64,000 nt of DNA from Rhodamnia argentea (Eukaryota > Streptophyta > Magnoliopsida > Myrtales > Myrtaceae). Under the pieces are notes generated by a model. The model made no database searches, had not been told where the DNA came from, and worked only from the letters and a program-made list of their open reading frames with translations. Made by a program: the position numbers and the translations under genes. Below are positions 12,401 through 26,200 of the stretch, piece by piece (within the stretch, counting starts at the first letter, position 1; each line of letters starts with the position of its first letter). The stretch is from the NCBI RefSeq assembly GCF_020921035.1, contig NC_063153.1, positions 15,748,001 to 15,812,000 of the forward strand. Direction: 5' to 3'.

Positions 12401-15400
12401 AGAAGGTTTTGGTCAAAGAAAACAATTGATTGGACGACTAGGTGTTGGGCTTCTGGTATGCTTGACTGGAAAAGATTGCGTGATATTCGTGAACTGCGAT
12501 GGGCGTTAGCTATTCGGGTTCCAGTTCTCACCCCAGCTCAGGTAGTATACCATTTAGCTAGAATCTCTGATTTCAGTGGCATGGATTTCTTTCCTCCTCT
12601 TATGGCTGAGGGTTGCTGTCACAAATGCAATAGATCTAATGAATAGTGACCTTAATTTTGGTAGCTGCAATGCTATCGAGTTCGATCGGAGTTCATACTT
12701 TAGCTACTAAATTTCTTTTACATGGGTGGCACTTTCATTGATATGTGAGTAAAACGTGAAAGCCTGTGAAATCAATCTGGGAATGGACATTGACTGACTA
12801 TGATAATGGTTATGCTATTACCTATTTGCTTTTTGTATTGTCTTGAATTTTACTTTATTGTCAGATATGACTTGAAAGTGTCTCAATGAGTATTGAAGTA
12901 GAGACTAAGATAGTTGTTAACCTCTTGGGAAAATCGAATATATGACAGCAAATAAAAAACAGATGCCAACAGCTTTCCCTTTTCATCAAATTCAGTTCAC
13001 TCTACAAGTTTAGAGGAGACCTTAGTCATCTATCCTTGTACTTGTTATTAAATTTTCCGTAAAACAGTGTTCCAACTTCTCTAAGTTAATAATACGAGAC
13101 GATTTCCTTGTCAGTTTCTTTGGTTATCCTATAAAACAAATTCCTTTATAACAAAGGAAGTTTCTTTGGCAATCTTCCAAGTAGGTTTTGATGAATACAT
13201 CTAAACTTGGAGTTTAATTGCTACTAAGGTATAGGTTATTTATGAATGTTTGGAAAGGTTTCTCATTTTTGTTTTTTGTATCGTCTCAAAATAAGCAGTG
13301 CACCAGATGTTACCCTTTATCTGCAAAATTTTGAGGTAGATGTCCTTTTTGCTTCTCAATTATCGTCCTTATGGAGTTGCATATTGCCAGTATTTTTAGT
13401 CTCTATGTTATTTTGGAAATGAATGAGAATGGACATGGAGAAATTTGATATGATTTTAGTTATTTGTAGATGGCTTCTTTTGCTCCTTCATGCTAATTAC
13501 ATAGTGTTCTGATGGATTGGTTATTTGTACAGATAGGAGATGCAGCATTGTCCATATTGCACAGCATGGTGTCCGCTCATTCTGATATAGATGATGCTGG
13601 AGAATTAGTCACGCCAACCCCCAGAGTGAAACGGATCCTGTCAAGTCCGCGCTGCCTCCCGCACATTGCGCAGGTGCAATAAGATATTAAAGATTGCCTA
13701 ATGGTTACATTGTGGTTTTTTTATAGAGATAAACCTGATGAGTACGCAAGTGTTTACCTAGGTTTGTTTGGGTGGTGGGTAGCTCTTTATAAAGATTCAG
13801 TCAACTTAAAAGCAATTCTATCTGGCTTTCATTTTGAAATACCATCCACAGATACAATCCTCTCTGATTCAAAGAGAAACAAAAAGCACTCATCCCATCG
13901 CATCCCATCGATGAATTATAAATCCAATTTTACTTCTAAGCAATATCAATCCAACTGGGAAATATGTGTTGAATCATGATTGTTTATATTCTGTTTGGGT
14001 TCTTTTTTTTTTTTTTTTTGGGGGGGGGCTCTTTTTTCTTTCATTGGGAAAGAAAAAGAAAACCTGGGGGGTTGGGGACGCTGTCATGCAAAATGAATAC
14101 TTATATCTTGATACAATGACTGTTGCATTTAAATACTAAATTTGCCTATCTTTTGCTATTAGGCAATGCTTTCCGGTGAACCAAGTATTGTGGAGAGTGC
14201 TGCGGCATTGCTGAAGGCTATTGTTACAAGAAATCCCAAAGCTATGATACGGCTATATAGCACAGGCACCTTTTATTTTGCCCTTGCATACCCTGGATCT
14301 AACCTTCTTTCAATTGCACACCTCTTCTCAGTAACTCATGTCCATCAAGCATTTCATGGAGGTGAAGAAGCTGCAGTTTCTTCGTCTTTGCCACTGGCAA
14401 AACGGAGTGTCCTTGGTGGGCTCCTTCCAGAATCATTGCTATATGTGTTGGAGCGGAGTGGTCCTGCTGCATTTGCAGCTGCAATGGTTTCTGATTCTGA
14501 TACTCCAGAGATCGTATGGACCCACAAGATGCGAGCAGAAAATCTCATTCGCCAGGTAGGGAGGACACATTGTTCCTTAGAGTCCTCTGCCACAGGGGGC
14601 ACATCTGCCTACATTCCTTATAGGAACTAATCCAACATCATCTTTCCCTATTATCACATTTGTTGAAGTTGTTGTTATTGTTATTGTCCCACATCGGTTG
14701 TGAAAGAGTCATGTATGCTCTTTATATTCATGTGGTCTCCCTCCACCTATCAGCTTAAGCTTTTGGATTGGACTTTCTGACAACATTAATAGCAATATAT
14801 AATCTTCTGCAGTGGATTGGCAATAAATCATCATAATTACCAGAAAGAAAAGGATTTTGCTGGAAGGAGCTAACTTGCATTCATGTTTCCTTTCTTTTTA
14901 CCAGGTTTTGCAACATCTTGGTGATTTTCCCCAGAAATTGTCTCAGCACTGTCATTGTTTGTATGAATATGCTCCTATGCCACCTGTGACATATCCAGAG
15001 CTAAGAGATGAGATGTGGTGTCACCGATATTACCTTCGTAACTTGTGTGATGAGATCAGATTCCCCAATTGGCCAATAGTTGAACATGTCGAATTTCTGC
15101 AGTCCTTACTTGTAATGTGGCGTGAAGAGCTCACAAGAAGACCTATGGATCTTTCTGAAGAAGAAGCTTGCAAAATTCTGGAGATTTCCCCAGAAGATAT
15201 ATCAAGTGATGAAGCTGACAAGGATGTTTCTATAGATACATTTGAGGAGATAGCAAGTATTTCCAAGCAAATTGAGAAAATCGATGAAGAAAAGCTGAAG
15301 AGACAATATAGGAAGCTTGCAATGAAATATCACCCTGATAAAAATCCTGAAGGAAGAGAGAAGTTTCTTGCTGTGCAAAAAGCTTACGAACGTCTCCAGG

Positions 15401-18400
15401 TGCGTTAATTACTCAATATTGACTGAGAATTGATGGTGGTCTAAATGGCCCATGAATCCGAGTTTTTCATCATTTCAGTTTTGTAAAATTAATTACTTTG
15501 CCCATCCGACCTACTCTCTTGGATTGCAAAACTTCTTCAAATCTTATCTCCTAGAATTATAGTGATTCAAAGCTTTAGAGTTTTGCAGTAGGTGATGAGA
15601 ATTGGCAAGAATTTTACATGCCATATTGTATATTTACCCATTATGAGATAGCGACTTAACACAATACAAAGACAATAACAAGTTGACAAGCAAAATTTAG
15701 CATCATCGTCATAAAAGTGTATTTCAAGAGGTCCAGTCATGGTGTAAAAAATACTTTATATGGTCAGCGTTGGATGGGGGACACGTATACTTGATATTAG
15801 TTAAATGTATTTTCACATGTCAAACATCTTCTGAACACTAGATGACTGTTAATTTTAGGCCACAATTCAAGGGTTGCAAGGTCCCCAGACTTGGAGGTTG
15901 CTGCTTCTACTGAAAGGACAGTGCATTTTGTACCGACGATATGGTGATGTGCTTGAACCTTTTAAATATGCTGGCTATCCAATGCTGCTAAATGCTGTGA
16001 CTGTGGACAAAGATGACAACAATTTCCTATCTTCAGAAAGAGCACCTCTTCTTGTTGCTGCATCAGAGCTTCTGTGGCTGACGTGAGCTTCTTTGGTGTT
16101 TTAACAATTTTTCTTTTGCCATTCGAATGTATCTTATGCATGTCTAACCTTATCTTTGTCGCCGTTCTAGGTGTGCATCATCTTCTCTGAATGGTGAAGA
16201 GCTCGTAAGGGATGATGGTATACAGCTACTTGCAAATCTTCTATCTCGATGCATGTGCGTCGTTCAGCCAACTACTCCAGCAAGTGAACCATCTGCAGTC
16301 ATTGTGACTAATGTGATGCGGACATTTGCTGTCTTAAGCAAGTTTGAAAGTGCCAGGGTAGAGATGCTTGAGTTTTCTGGTTTAGTCGACGACATTGTGC
16401 ACTGCACTGAACTTGAGCTTGTACCTGGTGCTGTGGATGCTTCCCTGCAGACTATTGCCCATGTTTGTGTATCCTCTGAATTGCAGGATGCGTTGTTGAA
16501 GGCTGGTGTGTTGTGGTAAGTTAGAATTTTCATGTCATCCAATTTTTTTCTTGTCTTTGATGTCATTCAGTCAATGGTTAATCCCACTGTTTGCTAGTAT
16601 GTTTGCATCAGTTATTTTTTCATAAGCAGCTTGGTTTTGTTACTTTACTGGAATATCTTAGGATGATAAAGATTAAGGCCCTCGGTTTGGAATAATTCAT
16701 GAGGTCCGAAAACGACTTTAGAGGAGACATCTTCCGCATAGATTGATTTTCAAATATGTTGGATCATTTCTATTATAATAGACTGCATATGAAGTTGCAT
16801 CTCCCTCCATTACTTTCCCATGTACCTTTCAACTTGCCCAAAGTTGAAGCACAAATGGAGTGTGATTTGATAATCAAAGAATATACTGACAGTACAGACA
16901 AAAATGAAATCATATTGGTGATTTCTGACTGGTAATATAGACTACTTCCTTCAGGAGTTCTTGTTTTCTTCTAATCACCTTTGCTGTATGAAGATTCTGC
17001 TTGATTTGTCATTGGAAGATACTATTGCTGAATGGAGAATTTTTTTGTTTGCATTGTCTACCAAACTTATAAAAACAAAGGACTAGGAGCCTCTTTTCAA
17101 TTTAAAGGAGTTCTTTGTGGACTGTCAGTTTACAATCTCAATAGTTTCTTTCAGGATGCTGTTGGTACCCTATACAGACCTGTGTGTATTCGCCGATCCT
17201 GGAACACCACTAGTTGCTTCTAGGCTGTTGCTTGTAATATTGCTTCATTGTGCCTTGACATGAACTTGGTTAGTTTACATTGAAGTGAGATATCTGCTAG
17301 CTTTTCTTTTGACATTTTCCTCTTGATAGATTAGAGTTTGGGGGGTCTCTGAGCTTCATATTGTGGCCTATACATAATCTTGTGATTATTGCAATCCCTT
17401 GAAGTGATCCGAGAACAAATTTTATGCAGTCTTTGCATGTGTTGTCGATGTCGATTTGGGGTAGTTTTGACACGAGTTGATTACAAGGCACATTCACAAT
17501 TTGTAGTTAAGCATGTTTGGGTTAATATTTATGTTTTTGAATCATAAACAGGTCAATCCATTTATGAACGAATAATAGGTGTGTAGGGTGCAGGTTGACC
17601 TTTTTAATCAGTTTATGTCATGCATAAACACGTTTAGTTAAACAGTTTTACATATCATTTGTGTCAACAAGATTCGTTTTGACACGTTTAACATGATTAT
17701 ATGTGTTTAAACCCATTTTTACCCATTATGTATACAACTTCATATTTTTTTTAATAAGTATGTTAATTAAGATTGTGTATCTTAAATATGTCATGTCATA
17801 TAGTCCCTTTCATGAATTTGTTGTATTTGGGTTTCAAAGTTGTGACACATTTATGTCTTTTGGACCTATGACCTAAGTAGCACCGACACAGACATGGGAC
17901 ACGCGACACAACACGATACGCCACGCCGACACATCATTTCTCCAAAAATAGATAATTCCGACATTGGGACACGTGTATTAAATATATGTTTTTATATATA
18001 CATGATAAATTATCAAGTATGTATAAAAATATCAGTCACTATTAGGTTTTCTTTTTTGGCTGGCTGAGTATATTGATTTTGGGGTGGCTGGATATATGAC
18101 TTAGGCATATAAATTTTTATAAATTTACATTTTGACCTTTAATTTATTGAAAATGTTTAAATTTGACCCTGTATGTATCGAAATAATGTGTTGGGATGCT
18201 GGACTTTCATGTCGCTGGCGTGTCGGGAGCACCGACCACGTCGATTACATGTCAAAGAATGTCGGAGTGTTAGAGAGTCTCGGACATGACGCGAAATGAC
18301 ATGGAGGCTCCCGAAAAATGTCGGTGCTTCATAGGCTATGACAACAAGTCATTGCGACGCCACATCCTATGGCATGAAAAGATGATTTAACAATCCTAGT

Positions 18401-21400
18401 TTGAATCTGAGAAAGAGCCTCAGAAGGGTAATTAGAATTGAAGGTCCTGCTGTGCCATGGCAGGAGCAATGAATGGGGAGTGGTCTTCAAATCAAAATAC
18501 TATAAAAGAAGAACCTGTCAAACCTAGTGAGAGAAGAGAACAATCTGTCAGTAAATCCTAATTAGCACCTACAGTAAAACGTATCCAGTGCTTCTGATTT
18601 GACAGTGTTGCCTTGGTGATGAAGTTTTAGGGAGATGAGCTCTACATTGTTTGGGATTCTTGTGCGCACACCGAAGGAGCTTGGACTCTTTTATTTATAG
18701 AACACATAATAAGTCTCGTTGAAATCTCAGGTCACAACTTCTTTAATGAAATATATGGTATACTGTTTCCTATATAATTCTTTGCTTTTGTTGAATTTGT
18801 GAAATAATAAAGGAAATGAATCATGGAGTTTTAGGTATATGAAAGATGGTGTTAGTCAAAAGATATAGAGATGACAAGACGAGGAACTAACAACACAAAA
18901 ACAGAGGAGGATTCTCAATCTTGATCTACTGTATCACCATTAGTAAATTCTAGTGTGACTGTTTATGCTGTTTCTGTAATCTGAACCACAATTATGGTTA
19001 ATTTTTTTTTAAGCAACAAAATTACAAGTTATATGTACCAATGTACATTGTCCCAAACAAACATACACTATTCCAAAGAGTAAATCTATGTACCTCCTAA
19101 AAGTTACGTTTCTCATACTAAAAGGGATTTCTTTCTTGCGGAAGAAATTAAAGAAGATTTGCTTTGACTTTAATAGCATGTTAGTGCTTATAAGTTTTAT
19201 TGTTCTTTTCCAGTTCTGCCACTTGTTGATGGTGTTGGGGTAGAACATATAGCTCTACCAACATCATTTGGCATACCCTGTACTAATCTTCATTCTGTTT
19301 TTAGGTACCTTGTGCCCTTGTTGCTTCAGTATGACTCAACTGCAGAGGAATCTGGTGCAAATGAGTCACCTGGGGTTGGTGCTAGTGTTCAAATTGCTAA
19401 GAATTCACATGCTCTTCGAGCAGCCCAGGCCTTATCCAAGCTAAGTGGTTTGTGTATTGATGGGAGCTCAACACCTTATAATCAAGATGCAGCTGATGCT
19501 CTCAGAGCTTTGTTTACTCCTAAACTTGCCAGCTTGTTGAAGGATCATGTCCCTAAAGATCTACTATCCCGCTTGAACTCAAACCTTGAGTCTCCGGAAG
19601 TATGTAACTCACTTTTTAGCAGTTAATGTGCTAATGAAAAAGCGTTTATTGTTAAAGCAGTTACATGTTAAATTTTCACAAGTCATTAAAACAATTGAAC
19701 ATGTTTGTTTCTTGTTTAGTCTTTGGTTGTTGCATTGTTAGTAAAGTCCTGTGATCCTGTTTATCTGTGCTTATTGTTATAGATCATATGGAATTCATCA
19801 ACCCGAGCAGAATTATTGAAGTTTGTGGACCAACAACGTGCAGCCCAAGGACCAGATGGTACATATGATCTGAAGGAATCACATGGGTTTGCTTATAAAG
19901 CACTATCAAAGGAACTCTATGTTGGCCAAGTGTATTTGAGAGTGTACAATGACCAACCGGATTCTGAGATTAGTGAGCCAGAAGCTTTCTGTGTTGCTTT
20001 AGTTGAGTTTATATCGTCTCTTGTGCACAATGAATATCCTATAGATACATATCTTCCGAGTAATGGTAACCAGAGTGAACTGGTGCCCGAAACATTTGAG
20101 TTTCAAGGTGACAAAACTGATGGATTAGGTGATGGGCAACATGTGCCTCTTGAATCTGCAGTAGCATCTGAGGGGCATGTAGCAGAGAAGGAAGAATTTC
20201 CCCTAATCAAGAATCTTCGGTTTGGATTAATCTCACTTCAGGTAGTTTCTTTTTCCCTCACCTTAGTGATAAACCTAAACAGGTGGCAAATACTGTACCT
20301 TTGACTGATCTAAGGTTTTTTCCCCCTTCAGAACCTGCTCACAAGCAATCCTAATCTAGCATCAATACTCTCTTCAAAAGAAAAGCTCGTGCCGATCTTC
20401 GAGTGCTTTTCTGTGCCTGAAGTATCTGAAAGCAACATCCCTCAGCTTTGCTTGAGTGTATTGTCACTATTGACTACTTATGCCCCCTGCTTGGAGGCCA
20501 TGGTGGCAGATGTCTCTGGCATCCTCCTATTATTTCAGATGCTTCATGCTTCCCCCAAATGCCGTGAGGGGGCTCTCCATGTTCTTTATGCATTGGCAAG
20601 CACACCAGAGCTTGCATGGGCAGCTGCCAAGCATGGTGGAGTGGTCTACATTCTTGAGCTTCTTTTGCCAAGACAAGGTTAATGTCCTCCTCAGGTCATT
20701 TCTTTGGATTTCTTTGTTTAAACCATTTAATGATAATTTAGGGGTATTGCAGAAGAAATCCCATTGCAGCAAAGAGCCTCGGCAGCCTCTCTGTTGGGAA
20801 AGCTCCTTGGGCAGCCAATGCATGGTCCTCGAGTTGCTATTACCCTAGGGAGATTTCTCCCAGATGGCCTTGTATCAGTTGTTAGGGATGGACCGGGTGA
20901 GGCTGTGGTGTCTGCCCTTGAACAAACTACGGAGACTCCAGAACTTGTATGGACACCCGCAATGGCCACTTCTTTATCAGCTCAAATAGCAACCATGGCA
21001 TCGGACCTTTATCGTGAACAGATGAAAGGACGTGTGGTTGATTGGGATGTGCCTGAACAGACACCTGCCCAGCAGGAAATGAGAGATGAACCACAGGTAT
21101 GCTTCGCTGTTTTCTCTCATCTTCTGTCGTTACATCTCACATTAGTCTTTGGACTAACCTGGGGTTGTGCAGGTGGGTGGAATATATGTTAGGCTTTTCC
21201 TGAAAGATCCCAAGTTTCCCCTTAGGAACCCAAAGAGATTTTTGGAAGGACTGCTCGATCAGTATTTGTCATCAATTGCAGCTACACATTACGATGCACA
21301 AGCTGTGGACCCTGAGCTTCCGATGCTGTTATCAGCTGCTTTGGTTTCCTTACTGCGAGTTCACCCTGCACTAGCTGATCATGTTGGTTATCTTGGATAT

Positions 21401-23282
21401 GTGCCAAAGCTTGTTGCTGCAGTTGCCTATGAGGGGAGACGAGAAACAATGTCATCAGCAGGGTTGAATGCTGGAAGCTCCGCAGATAGAACAGATGAAT
21501 CGGAGGATGGAGCCCAACCTACCCAAACTCCTCAAGAACGTGTACGTCTTAGTTGCTTACGCGTTCTACATCAACTTGCATCCAGTACTACTTGTGCAGA
21601 AGCAATGGCAGCGACTAGTGTTGGAACACCTCAGGTATTTTTTCTATCCTGTTGTAGCTTTTTCAAGGAATTCTATTTTTCATTTTTAAAATGAAGCAGC
21701 AGTCTGTATTCCTGTGAGGCCTTTATGGTATCTAGCATACATATCATGTTTGTGTAATCAAGGAGGAAATATCGATCAGTCTTTTGTTGTGTTTGAAATC
21801 CTCAGGTTAGATTTTGTGGTTGATTAGGTTTCCCGAATTTTTTATTAACATTCTGCAATGTTTGTTTCCTAGGTTGTTCCTCTTCTAATGAAAGCCATAG
21901 GATGGCAAGGGGGAAGCATATTAGCACTTGAGACCTTAAAGCGTGTTGTTGGTGCTGGAAATAGGGCCAGGGATGCACTTGTTGCGCAAGGACTCAAGTG
22001 AGTGTAGTACTTTGCTCTGTTCTATACAATGAAAGTGCTTCATGTCTACGGTCGGATCTCAGATGCAATGATTTGGTCTTCAAACGAAGAGTTTGATTCT
22101 TTTTTTTTTTTTTTTGGTCAAAGGAGACTATTTGCAGAACTGTTTTGATAAATGGATTCGTCAGGTTTCTATTTGCTCACAGTATTTTTCATTCAAAAGT
22201 TGTTAATGTCTTCTAAGATAGATTATGCGGAAACTTCAATGTATTTGTTCTCTGAGAATCTAGCTATTCAAAACATGCTTATTCAATTAGTGCTTCACTT
22301 TCTGCATTTCTTATGAAGGAAAAGATTAATTGTCGATCTGCAGGGTTGGCCTTGTTGAGGTACTTCTCGGGCTTCTTGATTGGAGAGCTGGAGGCAGAAA
22401 TGGGCTTTGCTCGCAAATGAAGTGGAATGAGTCTGAGGCATCTATTGGTAGAGTGCTGGCAATCGAGGTGAGTAATTATTTATTGTCTATAAGTACTTTC
22501 TTGACTGAATCTGCAGCATAGACTGACTAGATATTTGCTCATATGAATTTATGCTGCTGCTCATTTAATTTCCATGATCTCATTATTGCCTTAACAACCT
22601 GTATGATTATAAGTCTTTCCACCACCTAAGATATTTTTTTCCTTCAAAGCTCTGACATCATTGTTTTTTGGGGACTTTAATGTCACAAAAATTAGTTCAT
22701 TTTGATTCCCCCTTTGTGGGTAGAGGGACGGTGTTAATTTTTGCTCAATACATGTATCCTATCAAGTACTTACAATTTCTTTAGTATGATATTCTGATTT
22801 GTTCAACCAGGTACTGCATGCATTCGCAACGGAAGGTGCCCACTGTAATAGGGTCCGTGAAATACTAGATTCCTCTGATGTAAGTGGAATGGACATGCTC
22901 ATATATTCTGGTTTTGTTTTAATGATCTGTTAATAGCTGCACTGCTTCACAATATCCCTTATTTGTCAGAAAAATTACGTGGAATTCCAAGACATTCCTC
23001 AGGCTGTTTTGGTTCTAACTCATTTCGGTCAGCGGTACTGTTGGTCTTGATTGTCTTTATTTAAATGTTCCTGCTCAGGTTTGGAGCGCGTACAAAGATC
23101 AGAAACATGACCTTTTCCTCCCTTCAAATGCTCAATCTGCCGCTGCCGGAGTTGCTGGTCTAATTGAGCATTCTTCATCCCGGCTTACTTATGCACTAAC
23201 TGCTCCCCCACCACAAGCTTCTAAACCCCCAAGTGCAGCAGCAGCTGGTTCAAATGGAGAACAACACTTTTTTCAGAGTTAA
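6412..23282 (+). CDS. GRV2: GRV2/RME-8-type DnaJ protein (DNAJC13 orthologue), endosomal trafficking
   Basis: Twenty-two exons join into 2583 aa: 6412-6825, 7843-8076, 8396-8483, 8570-8778, 9058-9159, 9234-9296, 9439-11691, 12179-12541, 13533-13673, 14163-14555, 14905-15399, 15859-16082, 16171-16515, 19305-19599, 19783-20241, 20332-20677, 20753-21096, 21173-21634, 21873-21997, 22344-22467, 22811-22879, 23079-23282. All introns are GT-AG and all phases agree. The N-terminal RME-8 region begins with [19 protein letters not shown]. Four IWN-type repeats centre on Trp927, Trp1408, Trp1876 and Trp2208. A GYF-like segment ([14 protein letters not shown]) starts near 1176. The J domain has its HPD at 1563-1565, within [20 protein letters not shown]. 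Large helical (armadillo-like) stretches fill the rest. Known role: recruits Hsc70 to endosomes for vacuolar and retromer sorting; Arabidopsis mutants are defective in gravitropism. The start ATG sits in a CCCATGG context. Exon 7 alone encodes 751 aa. Confidence 0.96.
8064..8336 (+). repeat. Tandem duplication across the exon 2 / intron 2 junction of GRV2
   Basis: Copy 1 (8064-8202) covers the last 13 bases of exon 2, its 5' splice site and the first part of the intron. Copy 2 (8203-8336) repeats it at high identity inside the intron, including a second G|GTATGG donor at 8216. Copy 1 read through from exon 2 meets an in-frame TAG at 8119-8121, so only the first donor gives a full protein. Confidence 0.85.
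14656..14787. mobile_element. Short solo LTR, copy B, inside GRV2 intron 10
   Basis: A 122-bp TG...CA sequence (14661-14782) starts TGTTGAAGTTG and ends CTTTCTGACA. Exact 5-bp duplications ACATT flank it at 14656-14660 and 14783-14787. It is the same family and orientation as copy A at 3879-3990. It lies wholly within intron 10 (14556-14904) and does not touch the splice sites. Confidence 0.88.
17876..18340. mobile_element. Probable non-autonomous element in GRV2 intron 13
   Basis: Intron 13 (16516-19304) is by far the largest in the gene. It contains a segment whose left end, with AGCACCGACAC, recurs inverted at the right end as TGTCGGTGCT. The segment is rich in GACAC/GTGTC-type words unlike the AT-rich intron around it. 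The rest of the intron (for example 17500-17760) looks like further decayed repeat DNA. No coding region or clear target duplication was found. Confidence 0.45.
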
Positions 23283-26200
23283 AGGGAAGCAAGAGGTTTC
23301 CTAGCCACACTATACGGTACTTTAGCACAGTGTACAGTTTGATCGTTCTTTTTCCTATTTTTTCTTTTTTTCCCCCTTTTTCTTCTCTCCATCTCGGGGT
23401 AGACGGCATGCCGTTTGCGGATTTTTTTTTAATATTTTAAATGAGGAAAGCTTTTCATTTTTTTAGTGTAAAAAGGTGCTTGAATCTTTCTGTACATTGA
23501 GTTTTCCTTTTTCTCCTTTTTGCTTATTTTCTTAAATAGCTGAGTTGATCATGTGTATATATGCTGTAAAAATATTTCTTGATTAAAGTATTTAGTTGAT
23601 TCTATATTTTAGCTCTATTTTGCAATGTGTTCATCTTTATCGCAACTCTGTAAATAGCCCATGCACACCTGCATGGTGCGTGGTCTTTTAAATTAAGGCA
23701 TTCCTCATGCAATTATTGAAGCTTTAGAGTGATTTTAGATAGGTTAGGAGTCCGTTTGGAGTAATTTTTACATTTTGCTTGCGACTTTTTTAGTATCCCA
23801 CAGTGCACGAACTTTGAAATGCCTGATGCTCTTGAAATGGTCTTATATTGATATTTAGCATACAACTTATTCATTGTTTTCTGGGCGGGAGATAGAAAAA
23901 AGTTACTTTCGACTTGTCAGAAGTTCAGGCAAACAAATCTCTGTCTGAAAGTGGAAATGGAGGATTGCCTTCATCGGCGACTTAGTACATTTTGGTTATA
24001 ATCTAACTGTTGGATGGCTCATATGATGCTTTGCTTGCTGCAGCTACACCTTTGATTCTGTCTATAAACATGTGATTGAGCGTTTTCTTTAGCAATAAGA
24101 AAACATGGGATTGGGTTGCTTTGTATTGTTAGAGTGAGATTTGGAGGCAGATACGAAATGATTGTGGGGTGCCAATTAATGCGCTAGGAGTCGTTTACCA
24201 AACAAGAAGCCACCTCATCTTATTGCATGGTCAATTTCCAGAAATCTTGGACTTTGACTCGATAAATCTTTCTCAGGAGGGATGACCACCCTGCGAAGCA
24301 GCAGAAGTCTTTGTGCTATGTGGCTCATAAAGTGTCGTAGTTGACAAGATTTGAGTTCTTTAGGCATTGGTGCGTCGTTTGCTTGCACACTTCTGGTGTA
24401 GAATGTCACGTAGCTGTCCTTGAATATTAAGGTTAGTTCAGTAGCCAGCTTTCACCTGGTGCTTTACAACCGACCATATTTTATTGTTGGTAAGCTATTG
24501 CCTCACCAACTAGCTAATCGGATGCGTGCTCCCTCTTCAGAAATGAAGATTCTGGATTTCCCATGAAGAATGGGCTAATGTCTGGTCATGGTGGCCTAGG
24601 GAAGTCATGATCCCTTCATTGCAATGTTATGGGAGCCAATTTTGCATGATTACAGTGCATGTGAGCTCAATACCACGCAACATTTAGTATGTCGGGTCTT
24701 ACGTGAGGCCCCAAATGCTAAAATCAGTTCGCTGATATGCTCAGCGAACTTTGGACCGTCTTACACATAGTCTAGCTATGATAACTGTTCAAACAACGTT
24801 GTCCTGGCCGAAGTCTGTTGTCCCCTTAGGCATGCCTAGCAGGTTATTCCCCAGATCAAGGTCGTGAAGGCACCCTTTCCCCTTGCTCTCAAGCGCCTCT
24901 AGAATGCTTCGTCTCTACTAGTTCAATGACGCCCTTTAGGCCAGACGAACTAGGTCTTCCATCTCACACAAAGGCAGCAAATTGGGTCGACACATCTGCA
25001 TGTGATCATACATTATTTCAATCTTTTTGCCTGACCTTACATTTAGTGTGCTCCAAATTCTTTGACGTAAGATTGGAGATGAGCTCGTGATGAACAGGTT
25101 GGTCGTAGTAAAGCGACTAGGGCAGAAAACGAAGTCGCCACGTTCAACACGTGGTGCTCATTCATTCAAGGATAGAGGTGGTAGGGAGTTGATGAACAAA
25201 ACAGAAATAATTGATTAGCGGTAGATGCACGTCTCTTCGGTGATGGGGTATCTAGGCACTATACATATGCTCAAGAGGACAATTGTATTTGAAAACTATC
25301 TGATGATAGCTGACAGCAATCTAAGTCGGATTGGGCCCCAACTCGAATCTTCCTCACTCCAATTGCTCATATGACCGGGTCGTACCTCCCCCCCCCCCAA
25401 ACAAAAAAAAAAAGAGTCCCGAAGGGGGTGAACTTTTACCGATCTTTCGAAACTCAAGTTGGAATGAGCTTAGAATAGGAGTGAACGGTTCTAGAGTTAG
25501 GTTCAATTTCCATTTAGAACTCATTCGTCGAAATTCAGTTTCTCAATTTCTAAAATCTAGAACCTTCCCCACATGCCTTAGAATCTAGAATCTATCCCGT
25601 CACGGGTTTAAAATTGATTCAAAGGAGGAAAATAACTTTTGATTTAGATAGAGTGACGAAGCTCGTAAGTACAACTCGGAAAGCTCAATCAGAGCCTGAT
25701 ATGTCGGGGGCGAGTTGCTAGAGACGTTAAGGCCATTTTCGGCGTAAAAAAAGAACCTTTTTTTGGGCATGTTTTCGGTCACTTTTCATGATTCGGCCCT
25801 TATCCCATCCCTTCACGTTTGTTTGATTTTTAGTTAGTTATTCAACTTGTTAATGATTCTACCACAGTGTCTCTGGAACAAACAATTCATTTCTCATTTT
25901 CTTTCGTATGTTAAATTTTTAATTTTTTCCGGCTGATCCAAACTCAAATTGAAAATATAAAGAAGGCCCGGAATCCATGCCCGGGCCCATTTGGGCCCAA
26001 AGAAATCAGGCCCGAGCTTTCGGGCTCGGTTTTTGCGTCTTCCTCCTTCCTCTCACTCCTAATTTTGCCTTTAATCACACGCAAACTCAATTAAATATAA
26101 CTACTTCTTTCGCTCTTTGTTCCGCTGGGACCCAAGAAGGCTGGTGCCCTTCTTGTAGATGCGGACAATATTATATTACCCGCGCATCCTCGTCAAAGGC

